A stretch of 64,000 bases of DNA from Candidatus Heimdallarchaeota archaeon. GTDB lineage: Archaea; Asgardarchaeota; Heimdallarchaeia; Heimdallarchaeales; Kariarchaeaceae. Below are positions 6,685-16,742 of the stretch, piece after piece. How positions within the stretch are numbered: the stretch's first letter is position 1; every line of letters starts with the position of its first letter. The position numbers were made by a program, and so were the translations under genes. Where the stretch lies: assembly GCA_026702845.1 (NCBI GenBank), contig JADCLS010000017.1, forward strand, positions 1 through 64,000, given 5' to 3'. Below the pieces are notes generated by a model. The model was not told the DNA's origin and did no database searches. It saw only the letters and a program-made list of their open reading frames with translations.

Positions 6685-9600
6685 CTATAATGCTTTTAAA
6701 GCTCCTAGTTTATTCGCATGTACTAAAAACCAAAGTACGTGATAAATTAATCCAATGATATTCATTACCTTCATTGTGAGAAATATTTTAGGTCCTAAAT
6801 AATTTGCCAATACCAAAGCAAGTGCTAAATTTGTTCCACCCAATAATAATCCAGATGCTATATTTGGTGTTGATGATTGAAGGATATCTTTGGGAGCAGT
6901 AGGTTCCCAGAATCCATCAAGTAAATCCCACGCAAATGGAAGGAAATTTTCTGAAAATTTTGCATATCCAGGAGAAGAATCAGTAACAGTTCCTCCTAAA
7001 ATAATATCAAAAAGATATCCCATAGTTCCCGTTAAATGAGCATATGTCATACTAGCAAAATATAGCTTCTGTTCTTGAGTATCTAAATTTGTAATTGCAT
7101 TCAAATACCCTTTCCCTTCAATAATACTTGCAATAGAAAGAAATGCAATTGGCATCGCATAGCCGACTATACCAGCCACTTGACTAGCACCTGACCATCT
7201 TGGATTTGCTAAATAATCTAATCTTCTTCCTTGAACTATACCTTTATGAGGTTGTCCAGGGATTAATTCGACATCATAAGTAGATGATTCATGTGTAGGC
7301 TTATTACTTTGTTTTAAATGATAGGATAATAAAATTGCGGAAATAGGAAGAAGGAATTCAAGAATGGTTACAGCCGTTTGCACTCCATCTGCCATATCTT
7401 CTCCACCCAAAGTTTCAGTGACATCAAATGTTGGTAACAAGAAGATAGATGAAATCTTAAAATCTAAATTCATAAATTGAATGACGACATCTAAATTATC
7501 TCTGATAATTTGAATTTCTTTATCACCTATCATAACTCCATTAGCTGTCTCTATAATTGGAACTTCCGGTGTCATTGCGTCAATAATTTTTCCAAATATT
7601 TGTAATATTAATCTGAAAATTGTAACGAAATCATCAACCATTGGTGCTAAAATATTATCAGCAAAATATTCCCATCCCTCCTTCACACCAGCTGCAAACT
7701 CAGTAATCGTTGACTTGATCGCAGATAGTGCTCCAGAAACTCCAGAGAATACTCCAGCAACAACATCAACCAAAGTCCATCCAGAGTGGCCAATGACACC
7801 CATTAACCAATTCCATGTTCCTCGATAGTCGTCAGTATCAATGTACGTATCATGGATATAATCCACAAATACCAGAACTCCGGCCTTGGCCACGGCAGCA
7901 TAATTCATGGTTCCACCTTCCTCACCATAATTCAATGCATCTTTTAGGCTTGTATCAGATAGAATGACCTCAGCTAACTTATCTAATCGTTCCTCATTAT
8001 CAAACCAAGTGATAATTCGTTCAACTGAACCAAAACCATATTCTTCAAGGAGTGACCAAACACTATCTGCAATTTCAGTCTTTGTGATCCCCAAAACGGT
8101 GAATACTAGTAAATCGTATACTTTTTCCTTGATAAGTGACTTAAAATCGCCATACTGGGCCACAATTTTCTCAAGAAGAAGTACCGCATCAAATACTCTG
8201 TTCTCTGTGGGATTTTCTGCAGCAGCAGCATCCATGGAGGGTCGAGCAGAATATGGAATAGACGCAGCTGTTCTCTCATTTTCACTACTATCCTCGAAAT
8301 CCTGACCAATAACGGCATGAGATACATAATCTGAAGATAGAGGATAGGAAACAAATTCTTCCACACCATCTACCTGTTCAAATACCCCTACCTTACCATC
8401 AAAGTTTGGCATCTTGATATTCAAAGATGGCTGTTCATATAATGTTCCTAGAATTGGTTCTGATTCCCAGTCAAAACCAAATAGTAAACATGTGGCCTCA
8501 TCAGTGATAGATGGATTTGAACATACATATTGCCACCCGATAATTCCTGTATAGGCATTTCGCTCTGCCTGGACTTTAAACAGCACAGAAAGCTGACCTG
8601 ATAGATCCTCAATAACATAGGTTAATTTCTTATAGGAATCATTAGGATCGAGATTTGGGACTGTACTATCAATCAGTATTTGAGTATTAGAATCAAGGTA
8701 CATTGTAACTTGTGAATTTTCAGTAGTAATTACTTCAATCGTGACATCTGATCGATATCTACTCTCAAACACATAGCTGACCATGTAATTCTTAGTATGA
8801 GTAAGATCAATAGTATGATCCCCTCCGAAATCAGTAACAAGATAGTTTTGTTCTTCAGGATCATTAATTGCTGTTTTCCAGTAGCTTCCACCAGCAGATA
8901 ATTTCTCGCCTCCAGTTTCAGCATCCTTGTAATATGTGAAGGAATCAATTAAAGTACTGAAGCCATCAACATTCTGTGGTAATCCACCTATGGCAACCAT
9001 ATTACCAAGCCAGTAGTGGTTATCCTCAAAAGTTAATGGACTAAAGGAGGGATCCATGTGAGACCCCATTTCATCCACCTGATACCTTACATAAGAAACT
9101 GAGCTTTTGGATGCTGGGTAATCAGAAGCAGAATGGCCAGTATAGAGATTAATATATCTTGAATTGGAATTATCACCATCTAGATACTCGACAAATGCGG
9201 AGTTAAATGTAGGTTCATCTGGAGTTATACCTAAGCGTAATTTGGATGCATCTACATTGTGATCCATTTGCATATAGAAGTATTGCACATCTTGAGGATT
9301 TAAATCGATAATAGTCGAATAGGGATATCCAGTAGGAATTATTGTATCCAAAATACCTCCATAACTATCAATTCGATATAATTTAATATTGTCACCTGCC
9401 TCTGCATCTATAAATATCTCCACATCTAAAGTGGAAAGAGGTTTATTCATATAAAATTTATAAACTCCATTATCATTATACAATTCCAACTCACTACCAG
9501 TGTTACTAGTGGCTTCAAGATCGATGATAGAATTGAACCAGTAATCATTCCACTTAATACTGGGTGTATCAAGGTTTACACTAATAGTATCATAGATATA

Positions 9601-12600
9601 ATCCCTGAATTCCACAGTATATGGTCCTCTTTGTAGTACGGGTGGTTCATTGGTATTACATACACCATTTTCCCAGACACCATAGCAACTCATAAACTCC
9701 CAGAATGCATCCACAAGCCCAAATAATCCATTTGAATATGATGTAACAATATCCGAAACAATAGCATAATCAAGGTAGGTTTCTTGTTCAAATTTCAATG
9801 CAAAAGCACCCTGAGTAATTGATCCCCTAGCTGCATTCTCTGAGTAAAGAGCAGATCCTAGATTAGAGCTTCCTGAAATACTGGTATCACTCAAATATCC
9901 ACTAGAGGTGATAACCTGAGGAACAATTTTCACATCGTCTGCTACTGAGTAGCTTGCCACAGATACACTATCGTCTCCATCTGTTAGTGTGATCTCAAGG
10001 ATTTTTGATGGATTGGCACTGTAAGGATCATTGGGCAGTACTGAGAAATCTATAGAATATTGAGTTGCAGCATTGTAGCTTATACCACTGATTACCACAT
10101 TATCAAGTGTTTTCCAAATACCATTAACTAGTTTAACTCCATAGATAGATCCATCAATATCAACTGAATACTCAACATTGCGTGTACCTAGAAGATCACG
10201 GTTGTATATGGTGCTTGAAAAACTATAAGTGGGATAATCCTCTGTTGAAAGGGATTTATCCAATCCCATGCTATAACTTTGAGTAGATACATAGGATTCA
10301 TATAGAGCTGATACATCAGATGCAGATAACGCATGAGAAAAGACTACAAAATCATCTAATGAACCTGATAATTTCTGACCTGCATACCCAATACCTAATC
10401 TGTTGAAAGTGGTTGTACCAAGGTTATAAGTCATTGTTGATTGCCAGATACCATTTAGATACAATTTAGTATATGTGCCATCGTAGGTTAAGGTTATCAA
10501 ATTCCAATTATCTAGAAGGTCATCCATTGAAACACCGGATGAAAAACTGTTTGCAAAATATGCTCCTGCATCATTTTGAAATCTCAATCCATTATAATAA
10601 TATTCAAGATCTACACATTTATCATATGCTGTTGAGGATGAACCTAGTAATGGGAAGGATTTCCAAGTATCACTTCTGATTGTATAGGCAGTTGGTTTCA
10701 CCCAAATACCATAAGAAAATTGATTTTCAAGTACAATATTTTGACCCAGGTTGATATAGCTTAATCCATCTAAATCAACAGAACTTCCTTCCATACCACT
10801 ACTGAAATCTTCATTTCCATACCAACTTCCAACAGTACTAGAATAGGTTTCCTCAAGATTTCCATCTAGTGAATACTCATGAGTAATATACGCATAATTA
10901 TGACTATATAGCAAGGCTACTTGATCATTAGACAAAGCATAATCAAAGAATTTGGTCTCATCAAGATACCCATCCAATGATTGATTGGGATCAAATGTTC
11001 CACCAGCTGAATCTTGTTCCTGGCCAAGGATAATATATTGGGGATTATATGTATTCGTTGGAACTCCTGTTCTTGTCTGTACCAGATTGCCATTAACATA
11101 CAGTTGAAGAGTTGAACCAACTCGAATAACTGCGATGTGATACCAGGTATTATCTGTGAAAGTAGCGAAATAATCATACACTGACCCTGCAAAATGAGTT
11201 CTGATTTTGGCATTATCGATATAAACCATGAATGCATTAGTTGACCAACCATCTTGATGTACACTGATAAATGTATTAAAACCACCTGCCCCATGATCTA
11301 GATCATCACTTTTCACCCATGTAGCATACGTGAAGTCCTTAGTGTTGGCCATAACACTGCTAGGAACCTCTAAGTATTGAGATGTACTCCCGTCAAGCTC
11401 AATTGCCTGACCCCGGCTTCCAGAGCCAAAGTTAAGAGGACTTCCTCCAGTCTCGACATAATTATCAATTCTACCATAATTTGAAGTAGAAGAATATGCT
11501 ATTCTCTGTTGCCAATAAATCTCAATTTTATCGGTTTCAAGCATACCTGAGTATGTATTAGAAATAGATCCAATAGTTCCTGAGATACTCAGAGTTAAAG
11601 AATTATCTGCATTGAATGTCACTGTGAAATGCCCAGTACCACTAGTTTTGTAATAATTTTGAATGGAATGAGTGCTCGTTACGACTCCATTGGCATCAAA
11701 TCCTCTAGTATAACTTCTAATCCACGAACCAGACCAAGCATCATAAACTGGTGCAGCCCAGAAAGTATTGTATCCAGTTGCAGTATTTGTACCAAATATC
11801 GCTAGATAACCCATTTTCCCACTTTGAATATAATATGAAAAATCAAAATCGATATTTGTTGTTGCTGTACTGATCTCTTTTTTGTACCATACATTATCGT
11901 AATCTGATGTGGATCCTCCTGGATATCGCCCTTCTAGATACCCTCCTGTCTCTGTGAAAGTTGAATACACATTTCTAGTATATTCCCATTCTGGAGCTTT
12001 CACTCCATCATTAAAATCATCAACGAAACCACCACTATGTGAAATAGCATCATAATTGTTCGCCCTATCTGACAATGTATTATCATATGAATAATCCACA
12101 ATTGGTTTTGGATTATTTACATCATTATTGATCTCAAGAGATGATGTTTCCTTACTAATTGATGCAAGACTTGCCAAATCGGTTTTACTTGAGGATACGT
12201 AGATACTATCTACTAATAATGCTCCAGTTCCAGATTTTTGAAATGAAATTTGTGTGAATGCTCCGTTAGATACAGAATACGCATAAAGGTCGATGATATA
12301 ATAATGCCATTGATTGTCTAGGTTAATAACGAGATCATCAAGATTACTGGCAGAATCTAATACATTTATTGTTTTTATCGATCCTCCAATCATCACTTGT
12401 AAAGAGAATCCTGTCAAGCTGTAAGCCTTTGCAGCAAAACCTAGGTAATGATTAGAATCATCAATCACAGTATTAACTTTATACCAGTCTGGAGATGTTG
12501 TGCTTCCAGCACTAATTGATTTTGATCCTATGTAAGCATCGGTTGATTCTTGAGTACCGGCTGACCCGCTAATTTTCAAATCATTTAAAGTTTGATCCTC

Positions 12601-14670
12601 AAATACTAACACTTGACTAGGTGTGCTATCTGATACGTGTAGGCTAGGATTTACTTGATACATATCTGCATATATAGACCGATATGTTGTTTCAATTCTT
12701 AACTTTGGATTCAATAAATCTGCATATCCACTTGCACTAGCTTCATAAATGAAATCGGCATCATCAGGAGTTGAAATCGTAAGTATTCCCAGATTGGCTA
12801 TAAAACTTATTGATAAGTAGTAAGGTCTGTTATCCTCAAGTGAAACTGAGTCAATGGTGGCTGTTCCCTTATTAGTAAGTACTTTGAGTACATTATCCTC
12901 AATAATCAAACCAAAAGTACGTGTATCATAGCTTGATGGCCTCAAAGAGGAACTAGGTGTTCCAATTAGCTTTATTGTTGTACTTGAGCTGCTTTGAATA
13001 CCACTCAACTTGAATAGTAATGTAAACTGAGATTCTTTGGGTCTACTAGTAACGGACGATTCTTCAATCCATTCTCCATGGTTTATTGTAACGAAACCAT
13101 CCTTATTTTCAGTATAAGGATGATGATTCCATCTTGATGATAATGATGATGTCGATCCACTTAATCCTTCACCGAATTCTTCTAACATACCATCATATTC
13201 TCCCATCGAGAAATAAAAAGTATCATCATTTAAGGTTGAAATCTCCTGCCACGTACTCTGAATATGATTTTCATAGTCATGTGGGGTTCCTGCTACCGGG
13301 AAATATGAATTCGGTATAACTTCACCTAGATAGTCTCCAACACCGGAAAAGCTTGATTCTCCTGTTGCTGGTGAGTAGTTAATATCATTAACATAGAGTG
13401 TTTCATCACCATTGAATTTCTTAATATATTTGAGACTAAGATCAGTATTTCCATGATCAATAGTATATTCTTTGACAGTAGTGATATCAACCTTTCCTAA
13501 TGGAATGGTGTTATTATTCTTGGTTAGCATTACAGTATGTGTTTTCATTACTGTAGGTAAAATATAGGTACCCGATGCAAGTAGATTTTCTAAAGATAAA
13601 ACGAAACGGGTATTCAGATATGTTAGCCCTCTGTATCCTGTGAGAACTTGGTTAGGATTCTGTTTCTCAAAGAATCCCAGAACAGAATCTACTCCATGAT
13701 GTTTATACTCATCTAGGAGAAAACAGCTGTGAAGATTGGTATGTATCAATTTAGATATTTGATTAACAGGTGTTTGTTGTAAGAAATTATCAAATACCCT
13801 ACCATTCATAATTGCCAGGGATTTGGGATCATCATCTCGATGTAATAATATACCATGAGCCTTGGCAGAACTCACACCATGTGCAACAAAGGTTATTCCT
13901 ATAGATTTGACCTTGTTATTCATTTCAGCTTCTGCAAGTAGATTGATGATATTTTGAGGAGTTGCATACTCATTTACCATCATCACGTAATATGAAGATG
14001 TTTCAACTAACCAGCTTTCTAATCTGGAATAAACTTGCTTCCATACCTCATTCTCTTGTAGTTTCTCAATACTACGACTTTTGTAATCAGAAACAAAAAC
14101 CACAATCCCCAGATGACCCTTGTTCACCTTGTTATCACTGTTTTCAATGATAGTATTGAGCTCTGAATTGAAATTAATAGTATAATCAATAGCATTGGAA
14201 TCCAAAAATACCTTACCTGAACTTGTAACATTGACATAATGGTAGAGATTTTGAAGTAATCCAGGAATAAATACCTCACTTTCATCATATTTAACTTTCT
14301 CTTCCAATATATTTGTTGGTTGAGAAAGATATGTTGTCTCTTTGAATTCAATTTGGGTTGTCATTGGATTGGAATCATCATAATTTTCTACAGAATATCC
14401 TGCATCAATCCTATCCAAGGCTGCTTCTAAATCTTGTTCTGCATAGAATCGCTCTGATATGAGCCGTGATTGTTCATCTATCTTAACAGTCTCCAGACTC
14501 TGATCTAATATCTTCATAGCTAGATCTGGATCACTGATACCCTCAATGGGCATTGATAAGTATTCAACACTATCCTGATTTGCATACACAGTTGATGGAT
14601 AGTATTCTAATCCCAAAATTAGAACTGAAAGAAATAGAAAAATTCGTAGTTTAGATTTGATATGTCTCAA
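6685..14670 (-). CDS. Giant secreted/membrane-anchored protein: caspase-fold-like, LamG-like and C-terminal membrane domains
   Basis: A 2661-residue protein. It begins at a TTG about nine bases after a strong GGAGG ribosome site, with a signal-peptide-like N-terminus (KLRIFLFLSVLILGLEYYPS). Around residues 190-360 a Rossmann-like region contains VAHG (His264) and HSC (Cys316), the order and spacing of a clan CD (caspase/gingipain/CHAT-like) His-Cys dyad. Two LamG/concanavalin-like domains follow at about 1090-1250 and 1290-1460 (ATWVKSDD, YHIAVIRV, LDGYLDETKFF). Several more beta-rich segments precede a C-terminal part with about four or five hydrophobic helices (about 2430-2661). It is likely displayed on the cell surface. 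Peptidase activity is inference; adhesion or glycan binding is equally possible. Confidence 0.75.
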   Translation of the reverse strand: MRHIKSKLRIFLFLSVLILGLEYYPSTVYANQDSVEYLSMPIEGISDPDLAMKILDQSLETVKIDEQSRLISERFYAEQDLEAALDRIDAGYSVENYDDSNPMTTQIEFKETTYLSQPTNILEEKVKYDESEVFIPGLLQNLYHYVNVTSSGKVFLDSNAIDYTINFNSELNTIIENSDNKVNKGHLGIVVFVSDYKSRSIEKLQENEVWKQVYSRLESWLVETSSYYVMMVNEYATPQNIINLLAEAEMNNKVKSIGITFVAHGVSSAKAHGILLHRDDDPKSLAIMNGRVFDNFLQQTPVNQISKLIHTNLHSCFLLDEYKHHGVDSVLGFFEKQNPNQVLTGYRGLTYLNTRFVLSLENLLASGTYILPTVMKTHTVMLTKNNNTIPLGKVDITTVKEYTIDHGNTDLSLKYIKKFNGDETLYVNDINYSPATGESSFSGVGDYLGEVIPNSYFPVAGTPHDYENHIQSTWQEISTLNDDTFYFSMGEYDGMLEEFGEGLSGSTSSLSSRWNHHPYTENKDGFVTINHGEWIEESSVTSRPKESQFTLLFKLSGIQSSSSTTIKLIGTPSSSLRPSSYDTRTFGLIIEDNVLKVLTNKGTATIDSVSLEDNRPYYLSISFIANLGILTISTPDDADFIYEASASGYADLLNPKLRIETTYRSIYADMYQVNPSLHVSDSTPSQVLVFEDQTLNDLKISGSAGTQESTDAYIGSKSISAGSTTSPDWYKVNTVIDDSNHYLGFAAKAYSLTGFSLQVMIGGSIKTINVLDSASNLDDLVINLDNQWHYYIIDLYAYSVSNGAFTQISFQKSGTGALLVDSIYVSSSKTDLASLASISKETSSLEINNDVNNPKPIVDYSYDNTLSDRANNYDAISHSGGFVDDFNDGVKAPEWEYTRNVYSTFTETGGYLEGRYPGGSTSDYDNVWYKKEISTATTNIDFDFSYYIQSGKMGYLAIFGTNTATGYNTFWAAPVYDAWSGSWIRSYTRGFDANGVVTSTHSIQNYYKTSGTGHFTVTFNADNSLTLSISGTIGSISNTYSGMLETDKIEIYWQQRIAYSSTSNYGRIDNYVETGGSPLNFGSGSRGQAIELDGSTSQYLEVPSSVMANTKDFTYATWVKSDDLDHGAGGFNTFISVHQDGWSTNAFMVYIDNAKIRTHFAGSVYDYFATFTDNTWYHIAVIRVGSTLQLYVNGNLVQTRTGVPTNTYNPQYIILGQEQDSAGGTFDPNQSLDGYLDETKFFDYALSNDQVALLYSHNYAYITHEYSLDGNLEETYSSTVGSWYGNEDFSSGMEGSSVDLDGLSYINLGQNIVLENQFSYGIWVKPTAYTIRSDTWKSFPLLGSSSTAYDKCVDLEYYYNGLRFQNDAGAYFANSFSSGVSMDDLLDNWNLITLTYDGTYTKLYLNGIWQSTMTYNLGTTTFNRLGIGYAGQKLSGSLDDFVVFSHALSASDVSALYESYVSTQSYSMGLDKSLSTEDYPTYSFSSTIYNRDLLGTRNVEYSVDIDGSIYGVKLVNGIWKTLDNVVISGISYNAATQYSIDFSVLPNDPYSANPSKILEITLTDGDDSVSVASYSVADDVKIVPQVITSSGYLSDTSISGSSNLGSALYSENAARGSITQGAFALKFEQETYLDYAIVSDIVTSYSNGLFGLVDAFWEFMSCYGVWENGVCNTNEPPVLQRGPYTVEFRDYIYDTISVNLDTPSIKWNDYWFNSIIDLEATSNTGSELELYNDNGVYKFYMNKPLSTLDVEIFIDAEAGDNIKLYRIDSYGGILDTIIPTGYPYSTIIDLNPQDVQYFYMQMDHNVDASKLRLGITPDEPTFNSAFVEYLDGDNSNSRYINLYTGHSASDYPASKSSVSYVRYQVDEMGSHMDPSFSPLTFEDNHYWLGNMVAIGGLPQNVDGFSTLIDSFTYYKDAETGGEKLSAGGSYWKTAINDPEEQNYLVTDFGGDHTIDLTHTKNYMVSYVFESRYRSDVTIEVITTENSQVTMYLDSNTQILIDSTVPNLDPNDSYKKLTYVIEDLSGQLSVLFKVQAERNAYTGIIGWQYVCSNPSITDEATCLLFGFDWESEPILGTLYEQPSLNIKMPNFDGKVGVFEQVDGVEEFVSYPLSSDYVSHAVIGQDFEDSSENERTAASIPYSARPSMDAAAAENPTENRVFDAVLLLEKIVAQYGDFKSLIKEKVYDLLVFTVLGITKTEIADSVWSLLEEYGFGSVERIITWFDNEERLDKLAEVILSDTSLKDALNYGEEGGTMNYAAVAKAGVLVFVDYIHDTYIDTDDYRGTWNWLMGVIGHSGWTLVDVVAGVFSGVSGALSAIKSTITEFAAGVKEGWEYFADNILAPMVDDFVTIFRLILQIFGKIIDAMTPEVPIIETANGVMIGDKEIQIIRDNLDVVIQFMNLDFKISSIFLLPTFDVTETLGGEDMADGVQTAVTILEFLLPISAILLSYHLKQSNKPTHESSTYDVELIPGQPHKGIVQGRRLDYLANPRWSGASQVAGIVGYAMPIAFLSIASIIEGKGYLNAITNLDTQEQKLYFASMTYAHLTGTMGYLFDIILGGTVTDSSPGYAKFSENFLPFAWDLLDGFWEPTAPKDILQSSTPNIASGLLLGGTNLALALVLANYLGPKIFLTMKVMNIIGLIYHVLWFLVHANKLGALKAL

Positions 14671-15275
14671 ATTTTTTTTCCTCCTATATTACCATTTATT
14701 GGCACAACATGTAAAGAATGATCCACTTATTAATATGCAAGGTAGCACTGAGAGTAACCTGAAAGTGAATCAATTACTACATCTCCAAAATTAAAACCCT
14801 TATAAACATAGACATTTTTTTTTCTTGATAATTTTGGTATGATATTTTTTTTTTATTTTTTTTATGAAATTGAAAAATTTACAAAAATAGATAATTCGTT
14901 ATACTGAAATACAATGATGCTGCTCTTGATTGATTTTGTACTAATACAAAAAATATTTAATCGATGCCTTTTAGATAATTTGTATTGACTAAATTGCTAT
15001 ACTCAAAAAGAATACTATATAACAAAACTCTATTTCTTATACCGTAAATCAATAAATAAGAGGGTGTTACACATAAATGACATTATCAATTATTCCATTT
15101 GTACTATCTATACTATAGTATTTTCGGTATTTTGCATAAAAAGTTCGCACATACGAATATTTTGTCTCTGCTTGGATAGTTTATTTTATCTTTTTGTTGA
15201 TTTTTTACCTTCGAATTCCACAAACTCTAACAATTGATAATTAACCTTATAACATAGATATAAGTTCGATAGTTA
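14671..15275. promoter_or_regulatory. 605-bp AT-rich divergent intergenic region
   Basis: This region separates the giant protein gene (leftward) from cydA (rightward). It contains the GGAGG ribosome site for the leftward gene near 14680, long T-tracts at about 14815-14870, and a TATA-like CTTATAAC near 15247 that is well placed to drive cydA. No ORF of convincing quality and no structured RNA was seen. Its length and its position before an oxidase operon make it a likely regulatory region. Confidence 0.5.
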
Positions 15276-16742
15276 ATGTCACTACTTGAAGACTGGTTCA
15301 ATATGCCAGAAGGCGTACTACGTGGCCTATCAGAAATGGGGATAACCACTCATTGGATAATACTGCAGTACACTATCGGCCTATTGTTCATCACAATTCT
15401 TATGGAAGCCGTAGCATACAAGATGAATGATAAACACATCATGAAGATGGCACGCTCCATATCCAAGGTCGCACTGATCATTTTTGTCTTTGGTGCCCTG
15501 ACGGGATCACTAAGTGAGTTCGGCTTATTACTATTTTGGCCCAACTTTCTTGAGCTGGTCGGCGAATACTACTTTATCCCCCTGTTCCTAGAGGTGTTTA
15601 TGTTTATGGCCGAGGTGGTCTTTGTATATATGTATTACTACACGTGGGAGCGTGTGGGTAGAAAATTCCACCTTATCATAGGTGTGTTGGCAGTACTAGG
15701 CGTCTTTGGATCGGCCCTCCTCATCATGAGTGTGAATACATTGATGTCCTATCCCCCAGGACTCCAGGCAACCTATGATGCAACCACTGGATTGTGGACC
15801 ATGCCTGAGTATCTGCTCTATAATCCTGATGGAACCTCACAGATCTATACTTCAGGAGATATTAGGAATATCATTGAGACAGATGTGGATCAGTATCATG
15901 CAATTCTTGGTGCCACAGTTCAAGAAATGGGTGTCTTTGGTATAGTCTTCCAGTCTCCTGGAGCAGTCATCAGCTTCCTCCATGCAACCACTGCTGCTGT
16001 TAATGTTTCTGTGTATAGTATAATTGGAATATACTCCTACAGATACCTCAAATATCGTAATTATGCGGAGCACAAAGAGTATTATTTCAAGGGTATCAAG
16101 CTCTTCTCCATGATGGCCACAAGTACCATGATGATTCAGGGTATTGTGGGGCATGCGATAGGTGCCAATATGGCAAAGTACAATCCTGAAAAGCTAGCTG
16201 CAATGGAGGGAACCTCTGATACTATCTGGAGTTTTGGGCAGCTTCCCCTGGTGGAGCCGGTGATGAATTGGCTATCCTATGGAGATTTTGATGCACATAT
16301 CCTGGATTATGATACCATTCCTACAGAATTCCAACCCCCCCTGATCATCCACTACGTCTATTATTTCAAGATCATGATGGCAACAGCTCTATTTGGAATA
16401 ACATTGATTACTCTCTTCTTTATGTTCAAGAGGGATGTCATCCCAGATCTGGTTTTAAAGGCAAGCATTAGCTTCCCCTTTGTCATTCAGCTTGTTTCTA
16501 ACTTCGGATGGATCACCAGAGAGGCTGGACGTAAGCCATGGACAATTTATGGTATTCTGACAGTAGATGAGGCAGCAAGAGAAACTCCAGTAACGGGAAT
16601 CTATTTCTTCCTGGTAGTTGTATATTGCCTGGTTCTTCTAGGTGGTATGGGTTTCCTGATTAAAAAACTGAATAAGATGTCAGTTGATGAATCAGAACTT
16701 GCTGAGAAACCTGAGAAAAAGGCATCTGAGGAGGAAGCATAA
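15276..16742 (+). CDS. cydA: Cytochrome bd-type quinol oxidase subunit I
   Basis: A 488-residue polytopic membrane protein, the catalytic subunit that oxidises quinol and reduces oxygen to water. Family landmarks are in order: His26 in THWIILQYTIGLLF (the b595/d-side axial ligand region), an acidic helix PLFLEVFMFMAE, FHLIIGVLAVLGVFGSALLI, the LHATTAAV helix carrying the b558 His ligand, EKLAAMEG, KIMMATALFG with the b558 Met, and REAGRKPW matching the bd GRQPW motif. The Q-loop is short. The stop overlaps the next start by one base, so cydA and cydB are translationally coupled. It indicates microaerobic respiration or oxygen and peroxide defence. Confidence 0.9.
   Translation: MSLLEDWFNMPEGVLRGLSEMGITTHWIILQYTIGLLFITILMEAVAYKMNDKHIMKMARSISKVALIIFVFGALTGSLSEFGLLLFWPNFLELVGEYYFIPLFLEVFMFMAEVVFVYMYYYTWERVGRKFHLIIGVLAVLGVFGSALLIMSVNTLMSYPPGLQATYDATTGLWTMPEYLLYNPDGTSQIYTSGDIRNIIETDVDQYHAILGATVQEMGVFGIVFQSPGAVISFLHATTAAVNVSVYSIIGIYSYRYLKYRNYAEHKEYYFKGIKLFSMMATSTMMIQGIVGHAIGANMAKYNPEKLAAMEGTSDTIWSFGQLPLVEPVMNWLSYGDFDAHILDYDTIPTEFQPPLIIHYVYYFKIMMATALFGITLITLFFMFKRDVIPDLVLKASISFPFVIQLVSNFGWITREAGRKPWTIYGILTVDEAARETPVTGIYFFLVVVYCLVLLGGMGFLIKKLNKMSVDESELAEKPEKKASEEEA

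Noticed and set aside
7964..8305. 113-codon plus-strand ORF inside the giant gene
   Set aside because: It is a shadow of the 2661-residue minus-strand gene, with no domain, and the same holds for the other antisense or out-of-frame ORFs in long genes (for example 54811-55224, 35831-36232, 62932-63495).
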